Positions 1-10,668 of a DNA stretch of 64,000 nt are shown here, in pieces. Under the pieces are notes generated by a model. It had not been told where the DNA came from. It made no database searches and saw only the letters and a program-made list of their open reading frames with translations. Both the position numbers and the translations under genes were made by a program. Origin of the DNA: Toxorhynchites rutilus septentrionalis (lineage: Eukaryota > Arthropoda > Insecta > Diptera > Culicidae); the NCBI RefSeq assembly GCF_029784135.1, contig NC_073744.1, positions 28,254,981-28,318,980 on the forward strand. Reading direction: 5' to 3'. The stretch's first letter is position 1, and the number at the start of each line of letters is the position of its first letter.

Positions 1-1265
1 TGATATTGTTTACTACTGTTGAAAATTGAAGAGTGGCAAACAAAATAGTGTTTGTACAAATATCAAATCAAACCTTATCTGTCAAAAAATATCAAATATT
101 TGACCTCCGGGCAAACAGTGTACGGCCACCTTTATTCGATACGATTAATCGCCCAAAATAATTGATTAATCGATTAATCGTCACACTGAGAGGAATAATT
201 AGTTAGACCAATATTTCTCATTTACTTGACAGCACCCTGGAATCAAAAAAGTATTCATTCCACCTGAAAATGAATTATTATCTTTTACGCTCCCCTAGAC
301 TCGTAAACGATGCTAAATTCGCGTTGACGGCATTGAGCTTGGTTTATGAGTTAAGGGGATCGTCAAAGATAATGATTGATTTTCAGGATAAAACTGCAGT
401 GGCCGTACGTTTTTTCTCTGGATTTGGATCGATTAATTGACGTAAATTATTCGTTCGCTTCGATTATTATTTGTTCAGTATTCGTTCGATTAATGTTCGA
501 TTTATGTAGGAGGTATTCAATTAATCGATTAATCGAATGAGTATCGGGGATCACTAGCGATGAGCTCCGACTAATCGCTCCGCATCGCATCGCACCGCAC
601 CTCGTTTACTATGTCCTCGGCCTTAGACGGCGGTGACACTGGATGCAGAAAAGTGGTCGTACGAATTGTATGCAATAGTGAAAGTAAACAACCACATTGA
701 GTTGCATTGGTGTGGTTACATTGCTTCCCCTTTGCTTCGTTCGGATTCGCCAGCTTCTATCGAACCAAATTGTTTGTTTCTCATCGTCAATTATCGTACA
801 ATCAAATTTTCGTGCGTACTCCTAGCCAATGTCATTTTAGCCTTAGGTGCCATAATATGGCTCCCAAACCCTATCTCTATCGGATTAGAAGACACGAAGC
901 CGATTTTTTAAAGTTAAAATTTGAATGAAAATTTTCACATCATGTTATCCAATTACTTGAAACACGTATCTCTTTTTTCAAATTGTATATAGTTCTACCA
1001 CATGGCTTGTAGGATAAGATAGATTAGAGTATAAGCATAGCATAGATAGATATAAACTTTGTATTGCCTTTTCTTTAGAATATTTCCTTCATAAACATTA
1101 TTATCTTCCTTTCCCTACATATTCTGAGATAAGTAAAACCATAAGCAATTATCTCCCCCTTACTATGCCTTCTGAGTCAGGGTGCACCAATGTAAAAGGA
1201 ATATAAATAAATCAGTATATTACGATCATTAGAAAGCGACTGTTTGTTAGCAAAAGAAACTCCAT
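1..1265. other. Gene-free stretch with AT palindromes
   Basis: I see no supported gene. Two copies of an ATTAATCGATTAAT palindrome lie near 164-179 and 519-535. A 10-bp inverted pair (GTACGGCCAC / GTGGCCGTAC) lies near 120 and 399, so 119-409 may be a small foldback remnant. The two short open frames at 633-928 have no recognisable domain and overlap a repeat end, so I do not call them. Confidence 0.5.
551..630 (+). repeat. Dispersed repeat end shared with 38.60-38.66 kb
   Basis: The segment from GATGAGCTCC through CATCGCATCGCACCGCAC to TATGTCCTCGGCCTTA is nearly the same as 38598-38665, which is the right terminus of a MITE-like element there. Only this one end is visible here, so it is probably a truncated copy. 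Confidence 0.65.
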
Positions 1266-1269
1266 TCCG

Positions 1270-2003
1270 CCAATGACGGTATAATTATATAGGATTAGGG
1301 AAAAAGAAATGTCGTATTTCTGATCGAAATTTGACGCTTTATTTAACATACTTAAAATTATCCAATTTAAGTCAAATATGCGCCGTTTTGTTCGCAAACT
1401 GGTTGTCATTTAGAAGGCAACTTCATTATCCTCCTCTTATAAAACCCCCTTTCCTTATTTGCAAAAAACTCAGACAGCCTGTTTTCGCAAGTCTCTTCTC
1501 ACTTCTGAGGCTAACTTAGTATCACCAAGAGCGTTTTGCATGGACCGGAAGAGATGATAATCACTTGGAGCCAGGTCCGGACTGTACGGTGGGTACAATA
1601 GGACATCCCATCCGAGCTCCCGTAGCTTCTGGCGGGTCATCAAAGATGTGTGAGGCCGAGCGTTGTCCTGGTGGAAAACAACACCATTCCGATTGATCAT
1701 TTCTGGCCGCTTCTGGTCAATCGCCTGCTTCAAACGGTCAATCTGCTCACAGTAGAGAACCGAGTTGAAGGTCTGGCCATAGTTGAGCAGCTCATAGTGG
1801 ACGATTGGCCTACCAGTACGGGGTGTATCTTCGACAGCCACTACACCAGAACGAAATCGATCAAATCAATGCTGTGCTGTGCGAATCGTTACAGTATTGA
1901 GTCCATAAACTACAAGATTTTTTTCGGCCGCCTTCGTTGCAGTTTTACCTCGCCGGTAGTAAAAACGTAAAATATGGCGAATTTCTTGCTTGGTGGACTT
2001 CAT
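1270..2003 (-). pseudogene. Internally deleted mariner (DD34D) transposase
   Basis: On the minus strand, the frame from ATG at 2001-2003 reads a mariner-type N-terminus (MKSTKQEIRHILRFYYRRGK) with a stop where the family has Trp in the HWFDRF motif. It then jumps from TGRPIV straight to VHYELLNYGQT. About 100 or more residues that normally lie between them, including the first catalytic Asp, are absent. The second and third Asp are present in HQDNARPH and APSDYHLF with 34 residues between them, which defines mariner DD34D. Downstream of about 1470 the C-terminal part continues with stops to about 1270. No terminal inverted repeats were recognised. This copy cannot encode an active transposase. 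Confidence 0.8.
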
Positions 2004-2377
2004 CTTTGACGCGCTATAACTTGAGACTGAAAAGGACAATCACAACACTGTCAAGACGACACTTGTAGCACAGATTGTCGTCTTTAAATAACCGTATAGT
2101 ATGACCCGATGCGATAAGTACTACACAAGATTTGTTTAAGTGTTGCCATATATTGACAATATACGACATTTCTTTTTCCCCAACCCAATATATCCAATGA
2201 AGCCTCTTCATGTCGCATTAAATGTAAATTACTGTACACGCAAAAGTGGAGGCGATATACGATTTCTATAAATATCATCATATTTTTTCACATGAACATC
2301 TAAACCCACCATTAGAACGAAACGTCCTAAACTATGCAGGCACATTTATAAATTATGCTACATGTTGAAATCTCTGG

Positions 2378-2560
2378 TGGTCCCCATGGCCTAGTGGTAA
2401 GCGTTGCGCTTGCCAAGATGGGGGCTTCGGGTTCGATTCCCGTTCGGGTCAGAAATTCTATCGTCATGGATCGTTTTTCTGGTTTACACTGGTAAAGGGG
2501 ATCTGTCTAGGGCGTGGTGGGATGAGCATTGGGCATTGCCAGTCCCCAAGAAAATCCACA
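2378..2560 (+). mobile_element. tRNA-derived SINE
   Basis: A pol III box A (TGGCCTAGTGG, 2387-2397) and box B (GGTTCGATTCC, 2430-2440) lie with tRNA-like spacing. The flanks do not form an acceptor stem, and an unrelated tail follows, so this is a SINE rather than a tRNA gene. The 3' end is uncertain. Confidence 0.65.
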
Positions 2561-2649
2561 AAAACCCGGAAACATTTCAGTCGATTGATAGCACTACGGG
2601 GCAAAATGGGTCTTCTTGCGGGGCAATATGACCATGTTAGTAGATTCAA

Positions 2650-4440
2650 TCTTTTGAGCATTTTTTCGTTAGGAAATAACGTAACAAGTTCATAAAAGAA
2701 AAGTTTATTCTATTTTGCAGCTATACCGTATATTTCATTAGATTTCATTTACTTTGCATGTACAAAAATAACAATGTGATCAAAGTGACTGGACTGCAAA
2801 TTTACGTTATTCAAAGCAAGAACAAAATATCTCTGCAGTTATATACCAACAAGTGGCATCGATAGCATTGGTTCTATCCATTGCTGCCTTTAGAGGAATT
2901 GAATTGTGCCCCACAGTAACAACAAAGGGTGTCCTGTGGAAGATTCTATAATCGTTAATCCGTGCTCAGCACCCAGCTCTCATCTGCCTTTTTCCCCGTA
3001 TTGCTAGGGTTTTGGAATTTTTGGTCTGCACCTGTTGATTGAAGCTAATTACTTTTAGTTTACTTGCTTCTCCTATTGATAAAAGATGGTTACTGGAATC
3101 ACTGATGTCTTATCGACGTTGAATTGCCTTATCGGCGGAATGTTGAATTTCTGCTGTACGTCCTCCAGTAAATCGTAGAATGTTCCGACTGCAACGCGAT
3201 TGAATCCTTACGCCCTGGCGGCGGAGGTTGCTTTTGGTGAACAAAGTGAGAGTTGTGCGAGACACTTTCAAAAACCAGCCAGCCAATCTATTCCGGCTAA
3301 TTGCTTTTAGCTATTGGAAGTGTGATAAATACCATTTCTCTAGGTCAAATCATATGCTAGCTTCCGGGTTTATTTCGTCGTAACACCGTAGAACCGTTGT
3401 TCCATAAAGAGAATATAATCTGCAAGCTCGTTCTCTTGCTCCGTCGTAAAAACATTCCTGATCCGAGAAGCTGGAGCTGCAAAGGGTCTGCACAACGTAG
3501 ATAACGTTGAAGTGCTTCTCGCGGGACACAATGGACACAAGTCTACATGTCGCACTGACCTATCACTATACTTAATAAGAGTATTTCTAATACAATTGTT
3601 GGTGTGATCTAAGGAATCGAAATTCCCTAGATGCTTGCTATTAAAGCAAGACTTTTAGCTCGTGCTCTCTCGAGCTTTTCCGTGATTTAATCTAGGGAAT
3701 TTATTTCCCTAGATATCGGCAATTTGAGCCTAAGAATCACAAATGGAACAACCAAAATGTGACGGAGCCAGAGAACCTATTTCCCTGGACTCGTTTTGAA
3801 TTGGTCTCTTAAGGACTATGCGATTGAAAATATCCCGTAATCACGAATATATTTCAGTATCAGACGGCTCCAGATTGGTCCGTCCGAATGAAACTCGTAA
3901 CTACTTTCATTCGGGATTATTTTCTTGGTATACCTTTTTACAGAGCGTGGCGCCTGGTTGCCAACGCTTAGATGTGGGGTGGTGACAGCGGATCAAAATT
4001 CAAGGCAAGTTTGGTGTTAAACCTAACTAATTTTATTTTGAAATTTAACTTTCACTTAGATTGAACTATTGTTGATGAACTTAAAATTGAACCTTTTTTG
4101 AACTTTTAAATTGAACTGACTCATCAGGCAAGAATTCTGAGTTTATATACCCGAAATTCTTACCCAGCCTAAAATTGTGAGGGAGAGAAAAGATCTCCCT
4201 CCCCTACTCAGATTACATGTCGGCTTATCTGTCTCCTATTCCTATCCGCTTGTTGCGGTCCTTCGCCCTCTCTAGGGGTTCAATAAACATTTTTACTGCC
4301 TGATTTGGTTACATAATTTTACCCGCCTGTTCCGTGCGGTTCTAATCTTATCTACCAGCGTGGGAATTTTTATTTCTCTTCCTCCACTACGCCACCGCGT
4401 AGGGTCTCAAAAAACCTAAATAAACATATGCCCTAATTGC
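2650..4440. other. Gene-free intergenic stretch
   Basis: No conserved domain, long frame or clear repeat boundary was recognised. The short minus-strand frames around 3350-3555 and the AAT/CTAG-rich text at 3570-3730 look like decayed repeat sequence. Confidence 0.4.
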
Positions 4441-4449
4441 GTGCGTCAT

Positions 4450-4643
4450 AAATTATGCGCCGCTTATCGCTTAAACGCATGCGTTTTGCGTCCTATTCTT
4501 CCTTCGCCCTTCGCGCTCATGCGATAAAAGGCGAGACCATGCGGTTGGCGATTAGATTCTGCCTCCCGCATGGGAGGCGCATAGCAATAAACAAAACCGC
4601 TCGCTTGGTTTTGTTTATTGCTATGCGCCTCTTCGCATAATTT
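4450..4643. repeat. Foldback segment with a perfect 25-bp hairpin
   Basis: The arm GAGGCGCATAGCAATAAACA... at 4574-4598 is repeated as an exact reverse complement at 4607-4631 around an 8-nt loop. A 10-bp outer inverted pair, AAATTATGCG / CGCATAATTT, lies at 4450-4459 and 4634-4643, and a 14-bp palindrome AAACGCATGCGTTT lies at 4473-4486. The segment may be a small foldback MITE; a transcript would form a strong hairpin. Confidence 0.7.
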
Positions 4644-4723
4644 TCTAATCATATATTGCGCCTGATAGCGCTTTGATTTTCCCTATCTAAGTTTATTCTT
4701 CATTTAAAATATTTACATTATTG

Positions 4724-4969
4724 TTAATTAAAACTCAAATGAAATTCTAAAGAACCAATGTCTATTGTGCCATTGAGTTCATTGATGAAATCAACATAAT
4801 TCATGAATGTTTTCTATATTTCATTTCGTTTCGTTTTCGTGATGTGGTGCAATACCGGCCTTAGTAAGTCCTCACACGATAATCTCAGCCAACCACCCAG
4901 TGTTGCTGACATTTTCCGCTGTACTACTGCCCATGCTGCTGCAACTCGAGAGTACTCGCTGAATTTATG
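4724..4969 (-). pseudogene. LINE ORF2 C-terminus, part 2
   Basis: This is the terminal piece of the interrupted LINE protein on the minus strand. It reads HKFSEYSRVAAAWAVVQRKM, then LLRPVLHHITKTKRNEI, a stop, and a last stretch ending at the TAA at 4726-4724. It continues from the piece above the ITmD37E insertion, whose last residues are the Cys-His cluster CLHCHAAEET. Confidence 0.75.
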
Positions 4970-4971
4970 TA

Positions 4972-6270
4972 AAGGGTGTGTCACATCAAATTGCATCACG
5001 GAAAAAACGCTGTAGAAATTTAATTTTTAGGAATTATATCTTCAGCTTTCGCTTATAATCAGATAAGAGTGTATAGATCACGTTGGCCATGCTTCACTGT
5101 CAATTTTTCGTAAATTTGGAAAAATGTCGTCGAACGAAAAAGAACGTCGTGAATTAATCCTGTGCACTCATTTCGAGAATCCGGAGTTGTCACATCGGGA
5201 CATCGGTAAGATGCTGGGAATCGTCCAATCCACGGTCAGCAGAGTACTAAAACGATACTTCGAGAACTTAACCATCGACCGGAAGGTGAAGAACGGCAAA
5301 AATGGATGCTCCGTCAGTGAAAAAGATCACAAGCGCCTAGTTAAGCAGTTTAGACGTGATCCGAGAAGTTCGGTCCGGGATGTCGCCAATAAGCTGAATT
5401 TGTCAAGTTCATTCGTCCAGCGGACCAAGCAGCGGGAGGGCCTGCGTACATACAAGGTTCTGAAGGCTCCTAACCGCGACGAAAGGCAAAACATGGTGAG
5501 GAAGACGCGAGCCCGGAAGCTGTACACCGAAATGCTGACGAAGCCGCATTGCCTGGTAATGGACGACGAAACCTACGTCAAAGCGGACTTTCGTCAGCTG
5601 CCGGGCCTGTTGTTCTTCTCCGCAGAGGACAAATTCAGCGTTCCGGAGGAGATTCGCATACAGAAACTATCCAAGTTTGCCAAAAAGTACATGGTGTGGC
5701 AAGCGATCTGCTCTTGCGGAAAGCGGAGCGCCTCCTTCGCGATGACCGGCACGGTAAACGGGCAGGTTTACCTTAAGGAGTGCCTACAGAAGCGCTTACT
5801 ACCACTATTGAAGCAGCACGAGGGCCCGACCATCTTCTGGCCGGATCTCGCTTCGTGCCACTATTCAAAGGACGTGTTGGAGTGGTACGAAGCCAACGGG
5901 GTCACCTTCGTGCCAAAGGAAATGAACCCGCCCAATGCGCCGGAGCTTCGCCCAATAGAGAAATATTGGGCTATTATGCAGCAGGCCCTCCGGAAGAACC
6001 CAAAAGTTGTCAAATCGGAGGCGGACTTCAAGAGAAAATGGATTTCTGTTCAAAAAAAAACTACAACCTGACGTTGTACAGAACCTTATGGACGGGGTAA
6101 AGAGGAAGGTGCGAGCATACGGGCTTGGGCTCGAAGTATGAATAAAAAGAAAATGCCAAAAGTTGTTTAATAGTTTTTATTTTACTGTCTAAAATTTTCA
6201 AAAGGATCGGTCTACTGGGCGAATTTCTACAGCGTTTTTTCCGTGATGCAATTTGATGTGACACACCCTT
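4972..6270 (+). mobile_element. ITmD37E (Tc1/mariner) transposon, copy 1
   Basis: The element is 1299 bp between TA dinucleotides at 4970-4971 and 6271-6272, the duplicated target. Its termini are inverted repeats starting AAGGGTGTGTCACATCAAAT, extending about 45 bp with few mismatches. It carries one transposase frame. It was inserted into the minus-strand LINE, whose protein reads on across the site. The second copy in this window (44991-46289) has exactly the same length, so both are recent. Confidence 0.93.
5124..6071 (+). CDS. ITmD37E transposase (C-terminal frameshift)
   Basis: The 315-residue frame starts at the first ATG after the inverted repeat. Residues 1-110 hold two helix-turn-helix regions (around SHRDIGKMLGIVQSTVSRVL and SSVRDVANKLNLSSSFVQR) that bind the inverted repeats in this family. 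The catalytic residues are visible: Asp148 in MDDET, Asp241 in WPDLASCHY and Glu279 in RPIEKYW, with 37 residues between the last two, which defines DD37E. The enzyme would cut and paste the element at TA sites in the nucleus. Near residue 311 a run of nine A ends the frame early; the family-like C-terminus continues in another frame to a stop at 6141. The protein is therefore probably missing its last two dozen residues. Confidence 0.88.
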   Translation: MSSNEKERRELILCTHFENPELSHRDIGKMLGIVQSTVSRVLKRYFENLTIDRKVKNGKNGCSVSEKDHKRLVKQFRRDPRSSVRDVANKLNLSSSFVQRTKQREGLRTYKVLKAPNRDERQNMVRKTRARKLYTEMLTKPHCLVMDDETYVKADFRQLPGLLFFSAEDKFSVPEEIRIQKLSKFAKKYMVWQAICSCGKRSASFAMTGTVNGQVYLKECLQKRLLPLLKQHEGPTIFWPDLASCHYSKDVLEWYEANGVTFVPKEMNPPNAPELRPIEKYWAIMQQALRKNPKVVKSEADFKRKWISVQKKTTT

Positions 6271-6272
6271 TA

Positions 6273-6667
6273 TAAACGTTTCTTCAGCCGCATGGCAATG
6301 GAGACAATTCGCTCCATCTGCTCGCTGTATTGTGTGCATCCGTTTTCGGTGCTGTGCCTTCTCGTTCACAACTAGGTACAATCCACTACGCTGCCTTGAC
6401 GAAATCTGCTTAGATGCGATGTTCCGCCATATGCGATGCCAGTTGAGCATTTGATGTCTGCGCTCTATTCTCGGCTGTTCTCTTCTTCTTCTTCTTCTTC
6501 TTCTTTGTTTTTAAGAGGCTTTAAACTTTGCAGTTCATTCGCCTCTAAAAACGGTTGTTCTGTCTGCTGAATATAGTAATTGTGTATAATTTCACTTGTA
6601 GGATTTTGTTGGATTGGAGTTGGGAATAACGGCACTTGCTGACGAATTGTCTTAGACATGGTAAATC
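6273..6667 (-). pseudogene. LINE ORF2 C-terminal region, part 1
   Basis: On the minus strand just after the copia insertion, the frame reads TIRQQVPLFPTPIQQNPTSE and later an acidic Glu run from an expanded TTC repeat. After a frameshift it reads LNWHRIWRNIASKQISSRQR and the zinc-binding CLHCHAAEET, stopping at the ITmD37E insertion. This is the region after the RT thumb in LINE proteins. Confidence 0.7.
6504..6548 (-). repeat. 45-bp repeat shared with 44.80-44.85 kb
   Basis: TTTGTTTTTAAGAGGCTTTA and the following 24 bases recur almost exactly at 44801-44848. Here it is part of the LINE coding frame (NELQSLKPLKNK on the minus strand), so the other copy is probably a fragment of the same LINE family or a related repeat. 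Confidence 0.6.
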
Positions 6668-6856
6668 TGTCGGGTTACACAACCGTGTGACATCGATGCA
6701 AATTCGACCCTGACTATTTATCCAATTTCTACACATTTCTACACACATACTCGTTGCTATGGATACGGTAATAAATAAAAATTTTCATTCCATCTTCGTC
6801 ACTTAGAGAGTAACTACGTTTTATTATTCTGCTCCGTTTTCCATTATCCTGCAATA
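6668..6856 (+). repeat. Copia 5' LTR
   Basis: It starts TGTCGGG and ends around CTGCAATA just before the primer-binding site. It contains an AATAAATAAA polyadenylation-like run. It is nearly the same as the 3' LTR. Confidence 0.88.
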
Positions 6857-6872
6857 GGTTATGGGCCCAGCA
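6857..6872 (+). promoter_or_regulatory. Primer-binding site (tRNA-iMet fragment type)
   Basis: GGTTATGGGCCCAG lies directly after the 5' LTR and resembles the internal initiator-tRNA sequence used by copia elements for minus-strand priming. Confidence 0.65.
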
Positions 6873-6919
6873 GCGGAGTAAAAGTGATTTTATTAAACGG
6901 TTAATTATCGCGAAAAGTG

Positions 6920-7655
6920 ATGGAAGGAAATCGATTTTCGCTGCAAAAGCTGAATAACAGTAACTATCCAACCTGGCGCTTCAAGATCGAGTTGCTGCTC
7001 GTGCGGGTACTACGTGGAGCCGGGAGTGAAACCGGAAACGGTGACACAAGCAACGTGGGATGCAGGTGACGCCAAGGCAAGGGCCACCATCGGACTACTA
7101 GTCGAAGGTAACCAACACGGTCTGATTCGCGGATCGACGACGGCCAAAGCCGTCTGGACGGCGCTTCAAAACCACCACCAGGAAACCAGTTTAACGTCGA
7201 AGGTGTCGCTCCTAAAATGTATTTGCGACAAACGTTTCGTCGACGGCGAAGATATGGCGGAGTTTTTGTTCGAGATGGAGGAGTTATTCTCCCGTCTGGC
7301 CAATGCTGACCAGGAACTGGCAGAAAACCTTACGGTTGCGATGATCCTAAGGAGTCTCCCTAGCTCATTCGACACGTTAACCACAGCCCTCGAAAGTCGT
7401 TCCGACGACGAACTAACATTGGAGTTGGTCAAGCGGAAGCTGTTCGACGAAGCGGCGAAACGGCAAGGTTCCAGTTCGAGTTCGGCATTGAAAGTCATTC
7501 ACGACGGTAAGAAGAAAAAACAAATCCTTTGTCACTACTGCAAGAAGCCGGGACACAAGCAGAACGAATACCGGAAGTTGGTTCGTGACTCGGAGAAGGG
7601 GTCCAAAGTGCTGAGAAACCCTCCAACAAGAAGGAATCCGTGTCCTTCGCCCTAG
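6920..7655 (+). pseudogene. Copia gag, frameshifted
   Basis: The ATG at 6920 opens MEGNRFSLQKLNNSNYPTWR, typical of a copia gag start. A shift near 7005 moves the reading into the frame of EPGVKPETVTQATWDAG, which holds the UBN2-like capsid region to about residue 170. A zinc knuckle follows (CHYCKKPGHKQNEY). Its last ligand is Tyr instead of Cys, so the CCHC site is broken. The frame then leaves the protease frame near 7600-7630, which shows another indel. The product would normally package the element RNA in cytoplasmic particles. Confidence 0.8.
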
Positions 7656-9207
7656 CTGCAGGAGGAGCAATAGAAAGCAGTAGAACCAAACCATGGATTG
7701 TAGATTCCGGCGCAACGCGACATACCGTCGCTGATCGAAAGTTATTCCGAGAGCTGCGTGAAAGTGAAGTTAAATTTGTTAACCTGGCAGACGGCAAGCA
7801 AGCGGTCGTACGTGGTGAAGGTTCCTGTGTCATCGAGTGCGCAGATGAACAAGGTTTTCGTCGGGAAGTTACATTAAGTTTTGCCTTATACACTCCTAGT
7901 CTATCTATGAAGCTGTTGTCCGTACCGGCACTCGTCCAGAAGCAAGCCACGGTCGTTTTCGATGTCGCTGGTTGTCGTATTCTACATAGAGAGGTTGTCG
8001 TCGCCGTGGCACACCTTAAGGAAGGCCTGTACCAAATCAAGCAACCGGAAGATACTGTAATGGTGGCGGGCGGTCACCACAATAAAGATTGCAAGCACGT
8101 CTGGCATCGGAGATTCGGTCATCGGGACCCGAAGGCTATCGAACGTTTACAGCAAGCTGATCTGGCGGATGGTTTAACGATTTACGAATGCGCTGTTGAC
8201 GAAAACTGTGCATGCTGTTTGAAAGGCAAAACTCCTCGCACTTCTTTTCCGAGCGAATCCAAATCCAGATCAAAGGCGCCCATGGATCTGGTGCATACGG
8301 ACGTTTGCGGTCCGGTGGAGGTGCCATCGATCAGTGGTTATCGATATTTTATGACCATGATTGATGACCACAGTCGCTATTGTGTACTCTACCTATTGAG
8401 GGAGAAGTCGGAGGTCGCAGTCAAAATTGAAGAGTACGTTGCGTTTGCCAAAAATTTTTTTTCGGGCGGACGCCCAAGGCCATACGCTCGGATCAAGGCG
8501 GTGAGTACAGCGGAATGCAGTTGCGGTCTTTCTACAAGCGCGAAGGGATCTCAGTCCAGTACACCGCCGGCTACAGTCCGCAACAGAACGGGATTGCGGA
8601 GCGGAAGAACCGCTCGCTTATCGAAATGGTACGGTGCATGCTATTCGATGCACAACTGGATCAGCGATACTGGGCGGAGGCGATCAACACGGCCGTGTAT
8701 CTTCAAAACGTGTTGCCTACGAAACCAGTCGACGTTACACCATACGAGCTTTGGAACGGTGTAAAACCCAAGGTCGACCACCTGCGAATCTTCGGTTGCA
8801 CAGCGTGGGTCCACATTCCGAAGGCAAAGAGAAAGAAGCTGGATGTCACCGCACAGAAATTGATTTTTGTTGGCTATTCAAACGAACACAAAGCCTATCG
8901 TTTCCTCGACACAGCCACACGGAAAATCCATCTGAGCCGCGACGTCAAGTTCATCGAGAGAGGCACGGACACCATTCCAACGGTTGAGCCGACACGAAGC
9001 AATCAAGCTGAGGAGGTGGAGTTTAATTTTCTGTCACGAAAAATTCCGATCGAACCCGAAGCACAACCGGAGACTGCAGAAAACGCTGAACAGGAAAGCG
9101 AGGTTGGGAGCCATTCGGATGACGATTTTTACGGTTTCAGCGATGAAGATACTCTACTTGGAGAGGAAATCCACATCGAGGAATCGAAACCAAGGCGATC
9201 TCTATGA
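7620..9207 (+). pseudogene. Copia protease and integrase, frameshifted
   Basis: The protease active site is visible as WIVDSGATRHTV. The integrase zinc region (HVWHRRFGHRD then CACC) and the first catalytic Asp (VHTDVCGPV) follow. In a T run near 8455-8462 the frame changes; the second catalytic Asp and the Glu (QQNGIAERKN) are in the new frame. The integrase C-terminus runs through FGCTAWVHIPKAKRKKL to a linker rich in acidic residues and stops at 9207. Original product: polyprotein segment that cuts itself and joins element DNA to the chromosome. Confidence 0.85.
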
Positions 9208-9210
9208 CTT

Positions 9211-10661
9211 ATGAAAAGTTTCCCGCCCCAACGATTCGACGATGTCACCAACGTAACGAAGCACGTAAACGAAGAACCCCAAAACTACTCCGAAGCGATC
9301 AACAGTCCGGAAGCAGCTGCCTGGAAAGCCGCAATGAAGGAGGAGATCGATGCGCTAAAAGAAAATGGTACGTGGGAGCTCGTACAACTACCTCCAGGTC
9401 GAAAGGCGGTAGGTTGTAAGTGGACGTTTAAGAAGAAGGAGAACGAACACGGACGAGTGGTGCGGCACAAAGCACGACTAGTCGCCCAAAGATTCGCACA
9501 GAAATTCGGCCAAGACTACGACGAGGTATTCGCTCCCGTCGTTCGTCAAACGACTCTCCGAACAGTCCTCGTTTTGGCCAGTAAGCAGCAGATGGTGGTC
9601 AAGCACCTCGATATCAAGAACATCTATCTGTATGCGGAGCTGCAAGAAGACATGTATATGAAGCAACCCGCTGGCTTCGATCGACACGATGGCATGGTTT
9701 GCCACCTCAAGCGCAGCATTTACGGACTCAAGCAGTCCGCTCGAGCATGGAATAGGAAGATCGACGGAGTTTTCAAGTCCATGGGCTTCCACCAAGCTGA
9801 AGCCGATACGTGTCTGTATACCCGCAACTATGACAGAAAGGTGACCTACATCCTCATATACGTGGACGATATGGTCGTCGACGATTCGGACACGATGAAG
9901 CCAAGCCGTCGAAAGTGCCGATTGACCCCGGATACCTCAAGCAAAAGGAGGAGTGTGCATTGCTTACAAACACGTCATTCCGTAGCCTGGTAGGCTGTTT
10001 GCTTTACGTTTCGGTCAACACCCGACCGGACATTTGCGTATCCGTCTCACTGCTGGGCAGAAAAGTTACAAACCCTACAAACCGCGACTGGACCGAAGCC
10101 AAGAGAGTCCTTCGATATCTGAAGACTACAAAGAACCATCGGCTGCACCTGGGATCCGGATGCGGCGAGATGGAGTGCTTCGTGGACGCTGATTGGGCCG
10201 GTGACGAAGGAGACAGAAAATCACATTCCGGATTTCTGCTTAAGTTCGGCGGCGGTCTTGTCGACTGGGGAACACGGAAGCAAACATGTGTCGCCCTTTC
10301 CTCGACGGAGGCCGAATTCGTAGCGTTGGCGGACGGATGTCAGCAGCTAATGTGGTTCCGAAAACTACTGAACGACTTGCAACAAGCTCAAGCGAAACCT
10401 ATCATCGTATGGGAAGATAACCAGTCGTGCATAAAGATTGTCGAATCCCAACGTCTTGAGAGACGTTCTAAACACATAGATACAAAGTATGCTTTCACGA
10501 AGGATCTACACCAGCAGCAAATCATTGATCTGCGTTACATGCCAACCGAGCGCATGGAGGCCGACATCATGACGAAGCCGTTGGACCGCGTGAAGCTAGA
10601 CAGACACCGAACTGCCATCGGAGTCATAGATCCAACCGAGACATCGAACCAGCATCATTGA
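9211..10661 (+). pseudogene. Copia reverse transcriptase and RNase H, deleted
   Basis: The RT starts in the frame at 9211 with a conserved VGCKWTFKKKENEHGRVVRH block and continues to the catalytic YVDDMVV near 9860. Just after it the sequence jumps to the PIDPGYLKQK block, so a segment usually present in copia RT is missing, and the frame changes near 9900-9930. The RNase H domain (DADWAGDEGDRKSHSG, SSTEAEFVALADG, WEDNQSCIKI, HIDTKYAF) is intact to the stop at 10661. This deletion alone would abolish reverse transcription. Confidence 0.87.
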
Positions 10662-10668
10662 GGAGGAG
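10660..10668 (+). promoter_or_regulatory. Polypurine tract
   Basis: GAGGAGGAG abuts the 3' LTR start, the expected plus-strand primer of an LTR retrotransposon. Confidence 0.7.

Noticed and set aside
633..928. Two overlapping short frames
   Set aside because: No domain, no splice support, and partly within a dispersed repeat end.
2378..2452. Possible tRNA gene
   Set aside because: Box A and B are present, but the ends do not form an acceptor stem, and similar heads occur at 28826 and 35850 with SINE bodies.
4455..4652. 61-62-residue frames on both strands
   Set aside because: They arise from the hairpin palindrome at 4574-4631.
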